Below, piece after piece: positions 59,954 to 64,000 of a stretch of 64,000 nucleotides of DNA. The stretch is taken from assembly GCA_030063045.1 (NCBI GenBank), contig JAQSEB010000008.1:930001-994000 (forward strand), read 5' to 3'. A model generated the notes under the pieces. The model was not told where the DNA came from, searched no databases, and worked only from the letters and a program-made list of their open reading frames with translations. The translations under genes and the position numbers were made by a program. Every line of letters begins with the position of its first letter. The first letter of the stretch is position 1. Source of the stretch: Pratylenchus scribneri (lineage: Eukaryota > Nematoda > Chromadorea > Rhabditida > Pratylenchidae).

Positions 59954-61679
59954 TCATCCTTGTTTTAATTCATTCCAAATTTGTTCAATTGTTTTCACCT
60001 GCAAAATTTCAAATTGAAAATAAATACAATTATTTAATTTTAATTAATCTTTTATTTATTTTAATATATTTATTAATTATAATACTCAATAAATTTTTTT
60101 ATATTAAATTTTTTTTGCATCACAATCCAAAATGTATCGAAATTTTATAATTTTTGCTATTTAACCAATCTTAATCACTTTAAATAAATTTATCAAATGC
60201 CAATTTTTATGCTAAAAAAATTTGGAGAAATCTCACATTGCCCTTATCATTCTCGATCGCCGTTTTTGCCTGCTTTTCGCTGGGAAAACACATTAAATTG
60301 TCCACTTCTTCACAAAATGGAATTTTCATGTTTTTAAGCGTCAATAATCCTTGGCGTACCCCATTTTTGATGTCATCACCGGTGTCTCTCTTATAATGAA
60401 ATTTTTTTTGATATAATTAATTTTACAATAATTCAACACTGAATCAAATTTTTTATTTATCACTTTTTTCATTCATATCAATTTTTATGAATTTTTTCCA
60501 TTATTTTATTTACCTTAAAATATTTAAACATTTTAGCCTTATTAATTAACGACCCCCCCCCCCCCCCTCACAATCTGTAACATACTTTTCGCCTTTTTCC
60601 CTTGCCATTCATACTGTCCATGGCTTCTTTGATTTCCTGTGACGTAAATTCATGTATTTTAAACACTTGGACCAGTCGCTTTTGACGGCATTCATGTCTG
60701 ACCATTCCATAGATTTTTGCCTTCAAATCATCCATTGTTGGTGGTTTTTTGAATGTTTCAAGCAATTTGGTGAAGTCCACTTTGTCAATGCCCGATGTCA
60801 TGTGCCCATTTGTACGGAATGTGCTGCCATTGTTGCCAAGAAATTTAGGCGCAATTGTCACCTTTTGCGTCACTACAATTGGCCCAAATTCGACACGGCC
60901 TGTAAGATGAAAAAAAATTATTTAAATTCATGAGTAAATTTTTTTATATTCTATTAAAATTAATCAAATAATGTAACGAGAAAAATTTAAAAAATTTGTG
61001 AATTTTTTTTTAATTTTGCCAACATTTTTAATTCATCAAAAAATTTTTTTCAGAAAATTCATTCTATTTTAATTTAATTATATTTCTTTTCATCTGAAAT
61101 TTTATTGGATTAAGCTCTATTTGTAAAAAGTATTTTTATATAAAAATTATTGATCAAAAAATTTAACTGGCCAAGAAAGATGCCAAATCAATTAAATTTT
61201 TCCGATTTTTAAAATCTATTTTTCAATTTTTTTTGATCATAACTTTTTGGAATTTATACAAATTCTTTCTCTAATTAACTTGGCCCTAATCCATGATAAT
61301 ATATGTAGATACTGAATTTTCAAAATTTAAATTATCTTGGGAAATTGAGTTGATTAAATATCTTCGTTCAATTCGAGAAAAAATTCGCTTTGTTTAAATG
61401 GAATTAATTACTACAAAAATATATAATTATTTTCATACCTAAAATATCAAACTCTATTTTCGGCTTGAAATCCGCCTTAAGTCGTTTACTCTGCTTGCAT
61501 AGAAAGGAACCTTCAAGAACAAAATCGAAAAGTCCTATGAGAGAAAATGATTGGAAAAACAATTTATTTTTGCACAACAAACCCTTTGGGAAATCATCCA
61601 TGGAGAGTCCCAATGAATTTTGCATAAAATCACCAAACTTTTGCTTGGCCAATTCATTCAAACCAAAATGTTGGATTCG
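59954..61679 (-). CDS. Unrecognised multi-exon gene, 5' end not found
   Basis: Minus-strand exons: 61,679-61,440 (acceptor AATCAG; NELAKQKFGDFMQNSLGLSM, LKADFKPKIEFDIL), 60,902-60,586 (GRVEFGPIVVTQKVTIAPKF, TMDDLKAKIYGMVRHECRQK, FTSQEIKEAMDSMNGKGKRR), 60,390-60,239 (RDTGDDIKNGVRQGLLTLKN, CEEVDNLMCFPSEKQAKTAI) and 59,998-59,954 (VKTIEQIWNELKQG, stop). Junctions follow GT-AG and keep frame. No domain is recognised and no start Met lies in the first exon, so an upstream exon is missing or the protein begins elsewhere. A C15 homopolymer lies in the intron at 60,553-60,567. Confidence 0.55.
60553..60567 (+). repeat. Poly-C run of 15
   Basis: Fifteen consecutive C in an AT-rich intron. Length may be unreliable. 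Confidence 0.9.
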
Positions 61680-61879
61680 CTGATTTTACGCCATTATCGA
61701 AGAGAACTATGATCAAAATTTAGTTGTCAGAAAAAGGAAATATTTAATTTTAAAAGCATTTTTAAATAAATTAGCAATATTTTTATGATTAATAAATTAA
61801 ATCTAACCTACTCCAATCTAATTTATATTATATCTTTTGTTTTATTTATTATATAACAAATTTATTACAATTAAAAAAA

Positions 61880-62549
61880 CTACCTCTTCCATGGCGTCCA
61901 TGGAGCCGGAATATCCGGTATTTTTGGAGCCGGAATATCCGGTATTTTTGGAGCAGGAATATCCGGTATTTTTGGCGCCGGAATATCCGGTATTTTTGGA
62001 GCAGGAATATCCGGTATTTTTGGCGCCGGAATATCCGGAATTTTTGGTATGTCCACATCAATGCCGGGGATTTGAACACCTGGAACGCCTGGAATCCCAA
62101 TTTTTGGGATTGTGAAAAATTTCCCTGGCTTTCCGGGCTTCTTTATTCGGATATCATCTTCGCCCGGATTTGGACTTGGAATTGTGATGTACCTTAAAAT
62201 AATATATGGAAGATTAAAATGTTGATTTAATTTATTTACTCATTATCCGGCGAATGATCGTCCATCTTTCGTTCTCTTTCATTATTTAATTCTTTCTTAT
62301 TTTCCAATGCCAATTTGGTGGTTGCCCTTTTTATTTTTTGATTCCGTTCTTCAATTTTCATCAATTCCAATGCTCGAGCACCCTGTGCTTCTTCCTTTGC
62401 TAAAAATAATTAAGTTATCTATATATAATTTGCAGCAATATTTGCCCATAAAATTATTGAATTTATCCAACTTTACTAACTTACACATTGAAAATTCGAT
62501 ACTTTTGAGACCCTGAAATTTGGTTCAATCTGCGTTCTGCCTTAAGCAT
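61880..62549 (-). CDS. Protein with PKIPDIPA repeats, unknown function
   Basis: Three minus-strand exons: 62,549-62,487 (MLKAERRLNQISGSQKYRIF, ending before a GTAAGT donor), 62,400-62,243 (charged helix-like EEAQGARALELMKIEERNQK and ATTKLALENKKELNNERERK) and 62,193-61,880. The last exon has YITIPSPNPGEDDIRIKKPG, a Gly-Pro stretch (IGIPGVPGVQIPGIDVDIP) and then about six copies of PKIPDIPA, ending PWTPWKR and a stop. The 24-27 bp DNA repeat at 61,900-62,050 makes a second frame open, but only this one is spliced in frame and Pro-rich. There is no signal peptide. It may be a structural or low-complexity protein. Confidence 0.5.
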
Positions 62550-62899
62550 TTTTTAATAAATCTAATTAATAAGCTTAATAATAATTCCTGACATAGTCAT
62601 CATTTATGTGATTTTACAATGAATTTTTGCATAAACACTAGAGAAATTTTTTCTTATTTCAATCAAATTTTATGATAAAAATATGATATAATTCGGTTTA
62701 TTTGCCAGCAAATTTGAATAGTCCCAAAAACTGCTATTTATCAAATGTATAGCATGGGGCTTTATGTCAATTCTAAAGCCATAAAAGATAAATTTTTATC
62801 GGGGATTAATACTAATTTTATTAAATTTGTTTTAATCTTTTAGTAGTTTAATTATCCAAGACTAATTCTAGAATTTTTAAATTAATTTATTATTTTTAG

Positions 62900-63086
62900 C
62901 GGCAATGGGAAATATAACATTTTTTTGCCTCGCTTTGCCATCACACAATCCATCAATGGCAAAAAATTTTTCGATCAAGCGGCCACCTATACCTATGAGG
63001 GGAATCGATTCGATGTTCCGGAAGATCCAAAAATGCTGGTGCATTTGTATAAAATGTTGAAGAAAGATGGGAAAAATGTGGAATAA
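62900..63086 (+). CDS. Orphan 3' exon, unknown protein
   Basis: After the acceptor TTATTATTTTTAG the frame reads GNGKYNIFLPRFAITQSING, then KKFFDQAATYTYEGNRFDVP and a Lys-rich end, with a stop at 63,084. It looks like a genuine coding exon in composition, but no upstream exon was found before the divergent gene that starts at 62,549. It may be a gene remnant or the end of a gene whose first exons I could not see. Confidence 0.4.
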
Positions 63087-63348
63087 ATTTAAATTTTTTT
63101 TGATTTTACAAAAATATTTAAAAATTCATTAATTCTGATATTCGAATAAAAATGTGATTTTTCTTATTAAAAATTCCAATCAATTTTTTTTTATTAATTT
63201 TTAAAAGAAAAAAATAATATTGTTGTTATATATTTATTAAAGGGAAATTTTTAAATGGACTTTTAAAATTCAGTAAATGCAATTTTTTATCGCTGACGTG
63301 GAATCCATCTTTTTTATATTTTTCATTTAAAAATATTTTTGAAAGGGG

Positions 63349-63803
63349 ATGAAAATTAATTTATCCAAAAATATGTTTCCCTCGATATTATTTCTTTTTT
63401 GCTTTCATTATGCAAATTGTTTAACGGAAATGGCAGATGTTTTTGCCGAATTCGATCAAATGTATTATGGGGAGGATGGTTTGCCGTAAGGAAAGTCAAA
63501 TTTTTGCCATAACTATAATTTTGAATTATGCAGTTTTTTGAATGGAAAAACTATTGGAAATTCGGATGAAATTCGACTTTTCTTCAAAGCCGATTCAACA
63601 AAATGTACTCCAAATTTTTCAATTAAATATTGTCTAAAGAAAGGCAGCAAATGCACAAATGGGTAATTTTTACTATGTAGAGAAAATTTCAAAAAGATAA
63701 ATTTGAAATAATTTATTGTGTTAAATTTTGCTGCCTGTTTTATAATCCTCAAAATATAAAATTTCACAGATCGAAATTTTTATTTATATTTGGACATTTT
63801 TAG
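63349..63803 (+). CDS. Small secreted Cys-containing protein
   Basis: Three exons: 63,349-63,485, 63,534-63,662 and about 63,771-63,803. The N-terminus MKINLSKNMFPSILFLFCFH is a signal peptide, probably cut after YANC. The mature part begins TEMADVFAEFDQMYYGEDGL, then FLNGKTIGNSDEIRLFFKAD and a Cys-bearing segment KCTPNFSIKYCLKKGSKCTN. Total length is about 100 residues. There are no known domains. Small secreted proteins of this sort are common candidate effectors in plant-parasitic nematodes, but nothing here proves that role. The third exon is weakly supported. Confidence 0.5.
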
Positions 63804-64000
63804 TAGTCGTAAATTAAAATAATTATGGTCTTTTAAAATTAATTATACATAATTTTGATTTATTTATTCAAATAAAATTAATAAAAAAATTATAGCCATA
63901 ATTAATCCAATTAGTAATAAAGATTCCAAAATTTCCTATCCAGTCTAATTTTCGAAGTGACTTAATTTGGAAAAAAATTCGGTGTCAAAAATTGACATTT

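Overview
The window looks like nuclear DNA of a plant-parasitic tylenchid nematode, most likely a root-knot nematode (Meloidogyne-like). The grounds are strong AT richness, genes split into short exons by small GT-AG introns, a nematode-type supplementary nuclear hormone receptor, an F-box gene, a small secreted protein, and very many satellites and foldback elements. The genus is an inference.

Layout. 1-5.4 kb: a 30-bp satellite, two copies of a ~0.98 kb dispersed repeat, a block of GC-rich hairpins and tRNA-like sequences. 6.4-12.35 kb: an F-box gene (-), a small membrane protein (-) and the 3' two thirds of a glucosamine-6-phosphate deaminase gene (-). 12.6-15.25 kb: an element with inverted repeats whose interior has expanded into the 30-bp satellite, then a long palindrome. 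15.9-19.5 kb: a core 1 beta-1,3-galactosyltransferase gene (-). 20.2-22.8 kb: a Tyr/Arg-rich gene (-). Both of these genes have a satellite array with the same core filling one intron. 25.9-29.8 kb: a nuclear hormone receptor (+). 30.0-30.6 kb: a small gene (-). 30.9-33.8 kb: a predicted AAA-ATPase / PD-(D/E)XK nuclease gene (-).

34.2-48.75 kb is a head-to-tail duplication with period 7,082 bp: two full copies plus 362 bp of a third, with no difference found wherever I compared them. Each copy is a mosaic. It holds pieces matching the nuclear receptor, the deaminase 3' end, the upstream flank of the F-box gene and a foldback element, together with a satellite array and a transposase-like coding block nested between receptor ligand-binding exons. 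50.0-54.0 kb: a second AAA-ATPase / PD-(D/E)XK gene (+). 54.6-56.65 kb: a compound foldback element around a BED-finger-like fragment. 56.9-57.7 kb: a 27-bp minisatellite. 58.1-63.8 kb: a secreted EF-hand protein (-), two unrecognised genes (-), an orphan 3' exon (+) and a small secreted Cys-containing protein (+).

The genes do not form one pathway. The best candidates for something unusual are the two intron-bearing AAA/nuclease genes of a mostly microbial family that flank the amplified mosaic, and the link between foldback transposons and the satellites lodged in introns. All exon boundaries were read by eye from splice signals and are approximate.
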